This document shows positions 1 to 36,800 of a DNA stretch of 64,000 bases, piece after piece. The DNA comes from Merluccius polli. Taxonomy: Eukaryota; Chordata; Actinopteri; Gadiformes; Merlucciidae. Made by a program: the position numbers and the translations under genes. Below the pieces are notes generated by a model, which was given only the letters and a program-made list of their open reading frames with translations, was not told the origin of the DNA and ran no database searches. The DNA lies in contig JAOPHQ010000594.1 of the NCBI GenBank assembly GCA_030340625.1, forward strand, positions 62,001-126,000, given 5' to 3'. Every line of letters begins with the position of its first letter. The stretch's first letter is position 1.

Positions 1-245
1 GGACATAAATATTTCCTTTCTCGTAATTGTGTGATCTGAAACAGGTCCAACTGGATTATCTATCTTCATCTGTGCAGTTGTCCACTGTGCTGTCCAATCT
101 CCCATGTGAAAGTGTTCAGCTCTGTGTTGTAGCTGACTGCTCTCCACGTGGCTTTAAACCCAGATTTATTAATGTGTTTTTTATTTTGCATGTACGCTGG
201 TGAACAAATATTAACTTGCTTCTTCATGTTGTGCTATGTCAACAG
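1..245. other. ulk1 intron, 3' end
   Basis: This is non-coding sequence before the first recognised exon, ending in the acceptor CAACAG. No upstream kinase exon (the human stretch around VIMSQHYDGKADLW) can be read in any frame here, so that exon lies before base 1. Confidence 0.7.
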
Positions 246-23284
<23,039 letters not shown>

Positions 23285-24013
23285 AAAAGCAACACTGCTA
23301 GGATGTCAATCACCTGGCCCTTAGCCCACACCCATGCAACCCCTCCCGATCCATGTCATCGTCCAGAAATATCTGCCACCAAGTCGCACATTATTTTGAG
23401 TCTCCTGCTTGTCCACCCCCTTTGGTGTCTTTGTAGCGCCCCCACGTGTCAAGAGGCTGGCGGCCAGACATTGTTTCATCATCGGACGTCCATCCACAGT
23501 GGTGGGACTTATTAAGTGCTTGTCTTGTGAAGGAGGAACGTCTGCTGTCTTGATGGGGGAGGGAGGAGTTTAGCCTTATATTGCCCCAAGCTCAGTTATT
23601 CATTATAGAGCTGGCATAACAACCACATGGGTTCTTATAGCCACAGCTAATCACACCTAGCCAAGTAGGGCGATATGCATATTCTGAATAGATGTAATAA
23701 GGACTCGGTCACTTTCACTACCCACACAGAAAATGCTGTATTTAAAAGGTCACTTGTGGAGAATAGTGGCAATTCTTAAAATCTTAGCTTTAGTGTGCTT
23801 ACTTTGATTTATTTGTATTTTTAATTTAAGATATGTAACAGGAGTTTTGTGAGTTTCCACATTCCAGGATTCTGTTCCTGTCTTTTTGTCACTTTACCGA
23901 TCGCTATATTTATCGATCGCTATATTTGCCATATCAAACACTACGTTCACCTTCTCTCCCGAGGATCGGACTGCGTAGTGTTTTAGCGACATGCTGTTGT
24001 GTGGATCACAGTG

Positions 24014-24176
24014 TTAATGCCGGAACGACAGGGAGCCGTTTTTGGTCACGCAAGCAATCACCATGACGTTAACAGGGGTTTCATGGCCATGTTGCCGCAT
24101 GTAATGCCAGATGTACGTTTCTGCTTCCGTGGGGTTGAGTTTGCATCGAGTTGAGTTGAATAGCAATTTCTCTTGC
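24014..24176 (-). other. minus-strand open segment of unknown origin
   Basis: On the minus strand, after ACAG at 24177, a frame reads KLNPTEAETYIWHYMRQHGH and continues to SLSFRH and a TAA stop. The acceptor-like start, ordinary amino-acid composition and clean stop make it look like the last exon of a gene, possibly from a mobile element. I cannot name the family, and chance is possible. Confidence 0.3.
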
Positions 24177-25020
24177 CTGTTGTGATCAGTAGTGGATTTG
24201 GCTGGGGGGGGGGGGGGGTTGTTGGCGAGTATAATCTGATTGAATGTCGAGGTTTGTTCAGCCAAATAGAGACCAAACCTGGCCGGGAGGAGTTCATGGT
24301 AAAGGGCTATAGAGGTCCTGAACGAGCCGTAGGCCTACTGTTGCACTGTGTTGAAGTACAATGTGGACTGATGTTGTGTTGGATTTGTGGAACAGTTTTA
24401 GCTTGTTTGGTAGAGCATTGTCTTGAAAGGCTAAATTTAGTTATTTTGAATTTGGTTGCTTCACAATAATAGTGTTGTTTGTTGATGGAGCTACTGGTTA
24501 AAAGGTGGTGTTTGTGTGTTTTATTTAAGAATGTTGACAGGTAGGTAGTCTTGCGCTATTCATCCTTTTTGAATGGGGTTTTAGAAGATGATGGTACAAA
24601 TTAAAAAGCAAAAATGTTTTACACTGAAATATGTTGGAAAAGGTGTTTTTTTTTATTGAGTAGCTCAGACAATTTCAATTGGATTTGAAGTGTGAAATGT
24701 GCGAAAACAACATGTATGTTTGTTGTAGAAATGGACCCCAACATGCTGGGCGTTGCTATGAATGTGGGACCAGTGCTATGGGGTCAACTCCTGCTCTGGT
24801 CTCTCTCAGAGAGAAACGTGGCATAACCAGTATGCATGATGCCCGGTGTTGTGTGAGGTGTTGATGGATGTGATGTACTTGCACACGGATCTAAAGAAGT
24901 GCTGTATACACATTACTCCTGACTTTGATGATGCTTTTTTTATATCCCAGGGGTTTCCATAGTGTAACCGATGTAATGGACTCGTAGTCTCCCAGTACAA
25001 CACCCGGTTTGTAGCCGATT

Positions 25021-25121
<101 letters not shown>

Positions 25122-26001
25122 TGAGGCCAGCAATGAGGATGTTATGTCGATGAAAAGTGTCTTTGTATGCGTCTCTGTAGGTGTTTACTTTATGAACGTG
25201 CACTTGGTGATTGATTTGATTTTTCTTATTTATTCACAAATGTAGCTTGCATTTTACATTTATTCAAGTAGTAGTGTGTGTTTCTATATTATATTGGGTT
25301 TTTTTAAATATACAAACATTCCTTATCAATTGACCCACATCTCGGTGAAGTGCATTGTGGGTACGTAGCAGGCTGTGAATGACCTCCGACCTTTTTAAGC
25401 TGAAGCATGTGACACTTTGATTCCATGGCTACTTACAATCACCACTGTCATGTCTCGGTCATGATAGTCATATTTCCGCGGTCGTTCAGATGATAATTAT
25501 ATTGTGTATGAATCCAAAGTATACCACATAATATTTCCACATTGACAGTATAGGCAGAATCAGCAAATTTGGAGATTGTACTTTTTTGGACCAGGTTTTA
25601 AATGTCTCCAACTCACAAACCATGTCCTACTGTTCCTACTGTCTCTGTGAAGTCATACTTGCATTTAATAGTGTTAGTGCATACACTCTGGCAATACATA
25701 TGTTGTTGGCTTTACTTTTTTTTTTTGTGCGTGTCTTTTGTCAAGAGCATAACCAAATGTTTTCATTTTACTTTCTCTGTACCATGTGTAAATATTGTAA
25801 ATTAAGTTATTGTTCTTATTGTATATATGACACAGGAAGCATGGAGATGATATTACCATAAAACGTACACCTTTCCAAAGAAGCATTGGCCTTCAGCAAA
25901 TATCCCATACGGCCCACTACTATTGCATAGGCATTTAAATGTAAGAAAGACACTATCTTAATGGCTCTGATGTACCATTACTGTTTCAGATGTCTAACAT
26001 G

Positions 26002-26007
26002 AATAAA
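26002..26007 (+). promoter_or_regulatory. candidate ulk1 poly(A) signal
   Basis: AATAAA sits in ATGAATAAAATG, the most credible canonical signal noticed downstream of the ulk1 stop, and it lies before the ccdc74 promoter. Confidence 0.6.
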
Positions 26008-26135
26008 ATGTAAAGCAACTGGATTCCTTGTTCATTTGGTTTCTGCCGTCATTCAAAACCTTAAGTCAAATAGGCCACCTTCTTTGTTTGAAATGGTTTG
26101 ACCCGACAAGTTGGTTTCATCACCTTTTTAAATCC

Positions 26136-26150
26136 GTTGCCATGGGCAAC
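26136..26150 (+). promoter_or_regulatory. RFX X-box upstream of ccdc74
   Basis: GTTGCCATGGGCAAC fits the X-box consensus GTNRCC-N(0-3)-RGYAAC perfectly and is palindromic in its half-sites. RFX factors bind such sites in promoters of ciliary genes. It lies 349 bp before the ccdc74 ATG, so control of ccdc74 by RFX is inferred. Confidence 0.75.
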
Positions 26151-26498
26151 GTTGTCAGTAATCAACGCGCATGTCTGCTGAAGGTGAAACACTAGCTCCT
26201 AAAGCTAACCGGTTTAAACCTTCATTACCAAACCGCCGGTTTCCTTCCCCTTTGAACCGGTCCAACACCTGAACATGAATGGCGAGGAGGGCATTCACCA
26301 ACATATCGCCGTCCGTTGCCGTAATAACGACTTGTTTTAACTTTTTTTTTTAATATTCACGTCAAGTTACCGTACAGACAGGTACGCACACACACACGAG
26401 TTGATGTTTTCGCAACAGGAGGTGCGTTGCTAATGTTAGCATCGGTTAGCTCCGTTTAACGGTAGCGAACACCTTTTGGCCGCGCGAGGAAGCAAAAA

Positions 26499-26832
26499 AT
26501 GTCGAGCCGCCACCTCCCGCCGGTGCGGAATTTGCCGCACTGGACGCGCGTTGGCTTCCTTGACAAACCTTGCAGATCACGACCTTTACCGGCGGCTGCG
26601 GAGGCGAAACACCTGCAGCCCCTGATCCCAGCAGGGGAGGTGGTGGTGGGAGGAGGAGGAGGAGGAGGAGGAGAGAGGGAAAGGCGCAGCTCCCCCAGAG
26701 ACATGGTGGCGGCGGCGGACATCCACCGCGTCGCGTCGCTCCAGCGGAATATCGCCTTCCTGCAGCAGCAGCACAAGGACACCCTGCAGCAGCTGCATGC
26801 CGAGATAGACGACCTCAGGCGAGGGAACAAAG
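26499..26832 (+). CDS. ccdc74: ccdc74 exon 1: Gly run and first coiled coil
   Basis: The exon starts at MSSRHLPPVRNLPHW and runs to DDLRRGNK with donor G|GTGTGT. An eight-Gly run encoded by GGA/GGT repeats lies at about residues 50-57. Heptad-like leucines follow from residue 76. Confidence 0.92.
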
Positions 26833-26874
26833 GTGTGTGTGTCTCTCTCTGTCTGTGTCTGTGTTTGTGTGTCC

Positions 26875-26912
<38 letters not shown>

Positions 26913-27469
26913 TCATGTCATAACAGCTTCATAACATCAGGGGTTTAAACTGAGCGGGTGGGCAGCTTTTACTTGTGTTGAGGGGTAAACGTGCCGATGG
27001 AGGAAGTATGAACTGAACGTGTCACTTAAGAGTAACAAAATGGTATAAACCCCCGCATAACATACAGTAACCCTCATATGTGTTGCTGCTGTCACGAGGA
27101 CCCTAATGACTCCCGAGGATGGGTCCGCTGAAAACGGAGACGCGCATGTTATCTGGTGGTTGCGTGGCAACGTCAAGGGGAAACGGATGGTGAATGACTT
27201 CTCTCTGTAGGTGGTTGGGTAAAAAACCGGCGCACGGTAATCCGGTGTCGCTTTACCGAGCAATGCCGCCATGTCCATCATGTCCCACTAGTAGGGGTAC
27301 TAGTGGACCACCCGCCGAGAAGTGTCTCACTCACGTCATCACTGCAGTCTAGTCTTTGGACTAATTGGGAAGAGGACAGGGCTGACATGTCATGCTTCTT
27401 CTCCTGATCTTTTTTTTTCAGATTTGCAGTATAAACTGATCATGGATCCTCCAAAATTAAGCAGAAAAG

Positions 27470-27520
<51 letters not shown>

Positions 27521-30500
27521 TACTTATAAAGTACATATAAGTATAATATGTAAATGTATGACCAATCAATTCATTTCCTGACTAATTGATTCATTGACAA
27601 ATTGTCTCTGCAATTTGCCATCTCATTCTAATAATACCATGTTGACCACAGCCAGCATGTATAATATCTTGCCTCCTGCTGGTGCAGCGGTGGCACATCC
27701 CAGTCAGCGGGGGGTCCGGCCCCCTACTCAGGGAGGTGATGCCAGCAGAGGGTTCTACCTGGAGCAGCCCCTGCAGGACTCCCACTGCTCCTCCCAGGAC
27801 CAGCACCACGCACCCAGGTACAGAGGCCCTTTTCCATACATATGTGTTGGCTTGGCTTGACTCGTTTTGACTCGGCGGCGCATCAGCCCAGCAGGGCTGG
27901 GATTTGCATCTCCATTACAACAGGGCTACCCGCTTGAATGTGTGTCTTGAGTCGATGACGTTTAAAAGTGGCGCCCTCTTTAGCACTAATATTGCACTGT
28001 GCAACAGTTGTTGGTACTTCTCATCACAGATTTTCAGGCTGTTAGGATGTTGCTTGGCATCTGCCGCTTATTGCTTGAAAAACTGAGTCTAAGTCTGATC
28101 ACTGAATGGTCACTGATCGATGACGAAGCCCATCTGACGTCACCGCAGCCCGCTTGGAGGCGGGTCTGGCGCGCTTTGACCTGACTCCAGAGACGGTCCA
28201 TCTTGGGCATGACTTGGCACAACTCGGCGCGTTTAAACTGGTAATGGAAACACATTACCAGCTCTCCAGCTGTCTCCAGCTGTTCCTACACTGTTGTTCT
28301 CCACTGTAACATCCAAAGCCAACATGTGATGCGTAAAGCTTGAGTTATATTTCCCACACAGCCGGTGTCCTGACAAATAGACCTACTGCTCAGAATGACC
28401 TACCAACATGATGTGCGCATGTGCAGTGCGTTTCAGAGGCACTTTTTTATTTCCAGAGGACACACCCACAATTTTAGACTACCCAGGATTTTCATGGTGG
28501 AGAGAGCGGTCTTCTACAGGTAAATTCAATGTAATTAAATTAGATTTAAATGTTATCTCTAAAATTAGCAAGAATCGAAAAATCGAATAATGCTTGTTTT
28601 TCAGGTGTTTCAAATAGCTTATGACAATCAAACTAGCTACTGGGTACATGGAAATAACATGTTTTTTTCTCTTTTTTTGCTATGAAGACGTCACTCTGAT
28701 ACAGCTCCTAAAGTTACATTTTCTTATCTAGTTTAGCTACTATAGCAATGTATGGATTTGCAAAAGTGGCGCAGTTCAGATACAGTTAATATACTTGACA
28801 AAGACATTCAGTGTTTCCCATTTATTACCTACAGTCTAATGAAATTGACAGTATGGTATTTTCTGTCCCTGTAAATGGTTGATTAAATAAAATATTTTGA
28901 ACTAGTACTCTGTCTGCTATCTTCTATTGAGAAATGTCTGACGACTATTATTCTTCTCAGGTGCAGTGCGACATTCGTCTATGATGGGCACATCATGACT
29001 GTCTGAAATATGTCCCTACAAATGGAAATTAAATAAACATTTGCTTGAAATGCCAACAATTAAAAGAATTTGTGTGTGTGTGTGTGTGTGTGTGTGTTGG
29101 GTGCTCATTAAGAGCTACTCTACTTTTAGCCATATTTATAGTATTCTGATAGATATTTCCCACCTGACAGAAAGTAGAGTAGCTCATTCTGTCAGGTAGG
29201 AAAAAACTATCAAAATGGACCACTACTTCTATAAATGTAGTTAAAAGTAGAGTAGCTCATTCTGTCAGGTAGGAAATATCTCAGAATATAAATGTGGTTA
29301 AATCATGGGTTGGTCATTTTGACAGGTAGGTCCATTCTGATAGATATTACCTACCTGACAGAATGAGCTACTCTACTTTTAACCACATTTAGGATTGTAG
29401 CGCATTCTGATATACTTCCCAACAGGTTAACCTACCCACATCTTTACCACATTTATCTAGGTAGTAGGTCATTTTGATAGATTTTTAACCACATTAATAT
29501 ATGTAGTAGCACATTGTGATCTATGTCAGGTTGAGCTTCCATGGTTTTAATGAGGGTAGCTCATTTTGAGTGAAGAGCTCAATCTATCAGACAAGTCTGA
29601 CAGCTTGAACTACTGGTAGGTCATCTTGAGCGGATAGCTCAGTTTGTCAGAACAGCGGTTGTATGGAAATGAGCTGATGTGGAATTGTCAATGTTATCCA
29701 AAACTGTAGGGGACCCGCTAGCTAGCCGCACCTCCGCATCTGTGTAGATAGAAAATGTTGTGCACCACCTTTCCAGAACAGTGACCGTTGATACTCATTT
29801 GAGAATCACATTTAAACAACCAACACACCTAATGAGTAAGCTACACAGGTTACTACCTGTACATCACTGTACCACAGTCCTTTAAAGTAGCTGTAATTAA
29901 ACCCCTTCTTAAAAAGCCCACTCTTGACCCAGGGGTTTTAGCCAACTATAGACCGATTTCTAATCTCCCCTTTCTGTCTAAGATTCTGGAGAAAGTAGTC
30001 GCCAAACAATTGTGACTTTCTACATAATAATAGTTTATTTGAGGATTTCCAGTCAGGATTTAGAGTTCATCATAGCACAGAGACAGCTCTGGTTAAAGTT
30101 AATAATGACCTTTTGATTACTTCTGACAATGGACTTGTCTCTGTACTTGTATTATTAGACCTTAGTGCTGCATTTGACACCATTGATCATAATATTCTTT
30201 TACAAAGACTCGAGCATCAAATTGGCATTAAAGGAACTGCACTAAGCTGGTTTAGGTCCTATTTATCAGATCGTTCACAGTTTGTACATGTTAACGATGA
30301 ATCTTCAATAAATACTACAGTTAGTCATGGAGTTCCACAAGGTTCTGTACTTGGACCAATACTATTTACTTTATATATGCTCCCTTTAGGCGATATTATT
30401 AGAAATCACTCCATTAACTTTCATTGTTTTGCAGATGATACACAGTTATATCTATCGATCAAGCCTGATGAAATTAATCAATTATCTAAATTACAAACAT

Positions 30501-33377
30501 GTCTTAAAGGAGAACTCTGGTGTAAACTGGTTCTGGGATGTTTAGTATGATAACGAGTTCCAACGTTCCATGGAGAGCAAAAAAAAGCCTATACGACGCG
30601 AAGCTAAGTTCGCTGTTTTTAGCCGATTCTACCAAACTGCTATACGTTTGAGTGCTAAGGGCATCTGACCTGGTAAAAAATAAATCGCTTTTTTAAAGCA
30701 CTTACAAGGCTAGAAATAGCCTGACACTTCTTTGGTAGTATAATGAGGATCTTAACATATAAAACGAGGCATTGACAGCTTCGTAAGTGTACAGATAGTT
30801 TATTAAAAAGCATATTTTATACACACAATACCTTCAGTAGTTCACCCGTCGACGCCATGTTTTTTTTAGGCTGATAAGTCGATTGACGAACACAGAGCTC
30901 GCCCTACGAGTTCATGCAAGCTCTGTGTTCGTCAATCAACTTATCAGCGATTTATTTTTTACCAGGTCAGATGCCCGTAGCACTCAAACGTGTAGCAGTT
31001 TGGTAGAATCGGCTAAAAACAGCGAACTTAGCTTTGCGTTTTTTTTGCTCTCCATGGAACGTTCAAACTCGTTATCATACTAAACATATCCCAGAACCAT
31101 TTTACACCAGAATTCTCATTTAAGGACATAAAATCCTGGATGAGCTGCAATTTTCTTATGTTAAACTCAGAGAAAACCTTGGAGTAGTCTTCGATCAGGA
31201 TCTGTCATTTAATTCCCACATAAAGCAGACCTCTAGGACTGCCTTCTTTCATTTACGTAATATTACAAAAATCAGACACATCCTATCAAAGACAGATGCA
31301 GAAAAACGAATCCATGCATTTGTTACTTCAAGGCTGGATTACTGCAACTCCTTATTATCAGGTTGCCCTAATAAGTCCATTAAGACGCTCCAATTAATTC
31401 AAATTGCTGCAGCACAAGTACTGACAGGAACTAGGAAAAGAGATCACATCTCTCCTGTACTAGCTTCTCTGCATTGGCTTCCTGTAAAATTTAGAATAGA
31501 ATTTAAAATCCTCCTCCTCACCTATAAAGCTCTTCATGGTCAGGCCCCTTCATATCTCAAAGAGCTCATAGTACCCTACTACCCCACTAGAACACTGCGT
31601 TCTCTGAATGCAGGGCTACTGGTGGTTCCTATAGTTTCTAAAAGTAGAACAGGAGCCAGAGCCTTCAGTTACCAAGCTCCTCTTCAGTGGAACCAGCTTC
31701 CAGGTGTGGTTCGGGAGGCAGACACCCTCTCCACATTTAAGAGTAGGCTTAAGACGTTCCTCTTTGATAAAGCTTATAGTTAGGGCTGGATCAGGTGAGT
31801 CCTGAACCATCCCTTAGTTATGCTGCTATAGGCCTAGACTATCGGGGGATTTCCCATGGTGCACTGAGCTCCTCTCTCCTTCTTTCTCTTTCTGCACACA
31901 TTCATGTCCCATTAATGCATGTTACTAACACTTCTTCCCCGGAGTTCCTGTGCTTTCTCATCTCGCAGATTCTCATGGATCCTGGTGGAGCCTTCTGCCA
32001 TGGTCCTGCTTGACTGCCATTGCTAATTTCCGTGATATTATTGTCGTTATTATTATTAGTTATTATTAAGTATTATCATTGCTACAGTTACTGTTGTTGC
32101 TGCTTGCTGTCCCCCATCATTGCTGCTGTCGTCATCATCTTCTTCATGTTCATTAGTGTATTGATGTAGTTGTAGACTTGCTCCATTTGAAAAGTGCCCC
32201 GAGATAACTTCTGTTATGAATTGGCACTATACAAATAAAATTGAATTGAATTGATGTTATGTCAATACCGCTACAGTAGTGTTTGGTGTCATGAAATAAA
32301 AAGGCAATTATGGTAAATGGTAATAATCTCTATAGCATAATAGCCATGTATTGGTACTAACAATATTGGTATGTGTAAGCAAAGTTAGCGCCTGGCTGGG
32401 ATGTAAGGTTTTATACTTAAATGCTTCAGACCAGTGAACTATTTGACATTTGGAACCTTGATGTATCACAACATATCATATTTGGTACATACCATTAAAA
32501 AATAATTTGATTTAATTAAAAATGTTTGCCTCAAGACGGAAGCCATATTCTGGCAGCCAACATTAACAGTCATTTGTTTTCCTCCTCATCCTGTTTGAAC
32601 CCAGTAGCGCTGACTGTCATGAAACCCCGGGAGCGCGCCCAGCGGACCGGGGGCCGGAGCTGCGCGGGGGGCTCATTACGTCTCTCCAGCCACTGCGTAT
32701 CCATAGCAACCCTGTGCACCCCCCCAGGGCCCCCACCCTGCCAGAATGTGAGGTCATCATCAGACAGCTCTACAATGCCAATAGTCTGCAGTCTCAAGAA
32801 GTAAGAGACCAAGTCCGCCTCAAACTGGCCAATCATGGCATTAACACTACCAGGGTCAGGGGTTCGATTCCCACTGGTAGAGCATGGCGGGAACACTACT
32901 AGGGTTAGAGGTTCGATTCCCACGTGTAGAGCATGGCATTAATGCTACCAGGGTCAGGGGTTTGATTCCCACTGTGTGGCGTGAACACTACCAGGGTAAG
33001 GGGTTCGAATCCCACTAGTAGAGCATGGCATGGATAAGGGCATTCACTTAATGGAATATAGATGCAATCACTTGAGGTTGTTTGTGTGTGTAAATATTGT
33101 GTATCTGTGTTGAAACAGTTTCATAAAACTATGTTGATTCTAATTGAGCTTTAGTGATTTACATTTTTTTATTTAATTTAAATAATTGTTGGTGTTTTTC
33201 TAGATTTTACGCATAAAAGCAGTTCTGAGAGACATCGTATTCAACAAGAAGATCAGCCCAGAGAACTACATTCTGACCAAGGCTTTCCTTGCAGACGTGC
33301 CCCGGTAAGGCAATAAGGAGCATTATCATATTGTTAACACGTCAGAAGCATACATTGGCAAAATCCGTTTGTAGTCC

Positions 33378-33419
<42 letters not shown>

Positions 33420-33593
33420 GGGGCCCATGCAGCGAAGCTGCAGGGAACCTGTGTGTTTCTACCCTTTCTTATTATTATTGGGGCCCATGCAGCGAAGCTG
33501 CAGGGAACCCATGTGTTTCTACCTTTTCTTCTTCTTCTTCTTCTTCTTCTTCTTCTTCTTCTTCTTCTTCTTCTTCTTCTTCTTCTTCTTCTT

Positions 33594-33624
<31 letters not shown>

Positions 33625-33779
33625 TTATTATTGGGGCCCATGCAGCGATGCTGCAGGGAACCTGTGTGTTTCTACTCTTTCTTATTATTATTGGGGCCCA
33701 TGCAGCGAAGCTGCAGGGAACCTATGTGTTTCTACCTTTTTTTCTTCTTCTTCTTCTTCTTCTTCTTCTTCTTCTTCTT

Positions 33780-33863
<84 letters not shown>

Positions 33864-36800
33864 GGGGCCCATGCAGCGATGCTGCAGGGAACCTGTGTGT
33901 TTCTACTCTTTCTTATTATTATTGGGGCCCATGCAGCGAAGCTGCAGGGAACCTGTGTGTTTCTACCTTTTCTTATTATTATTGGGGCCCATGCAGCGAA
34001 GCTGCAGGGACCCATTGTTTTTCTACCTTTTCTTATTGGGTCCCATGCAGCGAAGCTGTGGGGACCCATTGTTTTTCTACCTTTTCTTATTGGGGCCCAT
34101 GCAGCGAAGCTGCGAGGACCCATTGTTTTTCTACCTTTTCTTATTATTATTGGGGCCCCTGCAGTGAAGCTGCAGGGACCCATTGTTTTTCTACCTTTTC
34201 TTATTATTGGGGCCCATGCAGCGAAGCTGCGGTGACCCATTGTTTTTCTACCTTTTCTTATTGGGGCCCATGCAGCGAAGCTGCAGGGAACCTGTGTGTT
34301 TCTACCTTTTCTTATTGGGGCCCATGCAGCAAAGCTGCGGGGACCCATTGCGTTTCTACCTTTTCTAATTATTGGGGCCCATGCAGCGAAGCTGCAGGGA
34401 ACCTGTGTGTTTCTACCTTTTCTTCTCATTATTATTATTGGGGCCCATGCAGCAAAGCTGCGGGGACCCATTGTTTTTCTACCTCTTCTTCTTCTTATTA
34501 TTATTATTGGGGGTCTAGCAGTGAAGCTGCGAAGGCACCCATTGTGTTAGTAGCTTTTCTTATTATTATTGGGGGCCTAGCAGCGAAGCTGCGAAGGCAC
34601 CCATTGTGTTAGTAGCTTTTCTTATTATTGATCTACTTTCCGCTGCAATTGAAGTCTATGGCAGCCCCTAGAACGCCATGGTGAAAAGTTTTGAAACTTG
34701 GCACACATATTCAGGACAGTCCCATGGTCAACCTCAAGAATTATCATGCCCGTACAGTAAACTCTCTAGCGCCACCAACATGTCAAAGTTTGAAGTGCAT
34801 TAAGCATCATAACTTAATTTCACAAATGAGGTACCGTTGGAATCCTTGGATCAAGACGAGTTCAACGCATCCTATGACGTCATTTTGCGCCATATGAGAT
34901 TTTCCGCCATTTTGAATTTGATCAAAAACCTTCAAAAAGCATTTCAGGTTACGCAGATCGTCTGATTTCCACGAAATTTGACACATAGAATCTTCAGACC
35001 AAGCTGCACAAAAGTTATCATGTGGATTTTTCTATTTCGCTTCCATTTGCCCGCAGCAGCCAATCAAACTCAGCGGCAACACCGCCAAACAGGAAGTGAG
35101 GCCATATCTCGGCAACCGTTTGATGTTTTGACTTCTAACACTTCTAACACAGACTCATGACTGCTTCTTTGAGAGGCCCAATCATTTTGGTGACCTTTGA
35201 CCTTTGGGGGGCGCTATAATTAGCAAAAATGCATTTTTGCTCATATCTTCATATTGCTTTGGACTTTGTCATTAATTCCAGTGTTGACTGATACTCTCAG
35301 ACATCCCAGTACATTTGCTAAAGGCCTGTGTGTGTTTGCATAAAAATCTGGCGGCCATTTCAGCGCCGAAAACGGCAAACAGGAAGTGAGGTCATATTTC
35401 GACAACCGTTTGATGTTTTGACTTCAAACTTGTAACACAGACTCATGACCCCTTCTTTGAGACGCCCAGTCATTTTTGTGACTTTTGACCTTTGGGGGGC
35501 GCTATAATTAGCAAAAATGCATTTTTGCTCATATCTTCATATTGCTTTGGACTTTGACCTTAATTCCAGTGTTGTCTGATACTCTCAGACATCCCAGTAC
35601 ATTTGCTAAAGGACTGTGTGCGTTAGTAAAAACATTTGGCAGCCATTTTGATTTTTGTTAAAAATATGCGTATAAGTACAGAGGGCACATACTTTGACTG
35701 ATTTACACAACATTTGGTGGATATGGTTTTCAGACCATGCCTGGTTGATGGTTCAAGTTTCATGTCTGAACTTCAAACTGTTTTGCCGTAAGCCAATCAA
35801 ACTCAGCGGCGAAGTTGCCAAACAGGAAGTGAGGCCATATCTTGGCAACCATTTGATGTTTTGACTTAACTTCTAACACAGACTCATGACCACTTCTTTG
35901 AGAGGTCCAATAATTTTGGTGACCTTTGACCTCTTGGGCGGCGCTATAATTAGCAAAATTGCAATTTTACTCATATCTTCATATTCCGTTTGACTTTAAC
36001 CTTAATTCCACCGTTGACTGATACTCTCAGACATCCCAGTACATTTTCTAAAGGACTGTGTGCGTTGGTATAAAAACTTGGCAGACATTTGGAATTTTCC
36101 AAACAGGAAGTGGCCCAATATCTCTGCGATGCATTGATGTATCGACACGAAACTTGGTATATGGACTCCTATGACACCTTCCTAAGCTGGCATTAGCTTG
36201 CCTGCTTTGCTGCTATTCTGCTAGGCCCCCCCATCGCTGCTTGCAGCTATATTTATTATTCCTCTTTCTTCTGCCATGGGGAGTCTATGGCAGCCCATAG
36301 AACCGTATGGTAAAAAGTTGTGAAATTTGGCACATTGATTAAAAACAGTTGCATGTTTAATTTCACCAAGTTACATGTCGGCACTAAACACGCTCTCGCG
36401 CCACCAACGGGTCAAAGTTTCAGGTACATTTGTGCACATAACTTTTGACCCGTTGGCCCGATTTTCCAAAACAAGGTACCGTTGGATTCCTTGGATCATG
36501 CCGGCTTCAACGTCATAATGCGTCATAATAGATTTTCCGCCATCTTTGATTTTGTCGAAAGTGAAACTAAATTTTCAGCGGTCGCAATTTTTGACCGATT
36601 CTCATGAAAATCGGCACATACTATCTTCAGACAAATCCGCACAAAAGTTACTTAGTAACGTCTTCAGTTTTGACTTCGTTTGCCCGCTACAGCCAATCGA
36701 ATTTGGCGGCGACGGCGACAATTTCGATGTGAGCTCATATCTCGGGAACACTTTGGCGAAATGACACCAAATTTGGTGGCACACTCCCAGACTCCATCCC

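Noticed and set aside
32838..33060. Functional tRNA genes
   Set aside because: Only degenerate A- and B-box words are present; no cloverleaf with matching acceptor stem could be built.
33289..34471. Long open frames on both strands (up to 292 codons) over the 33.4-34.5 kb array
   Set aside because: They arise from TTC/TTA runs and the hairpin minisatellite; the peptides are homopolymers and repeats of GPMQRSC or AAWAPI with no gene structure.
33381..34630. CRISPR-like array
   Set aside because: The repeats are contiguous and separated by simple-sequence tracts, not unique spacers, and the genome is eukaryotic.
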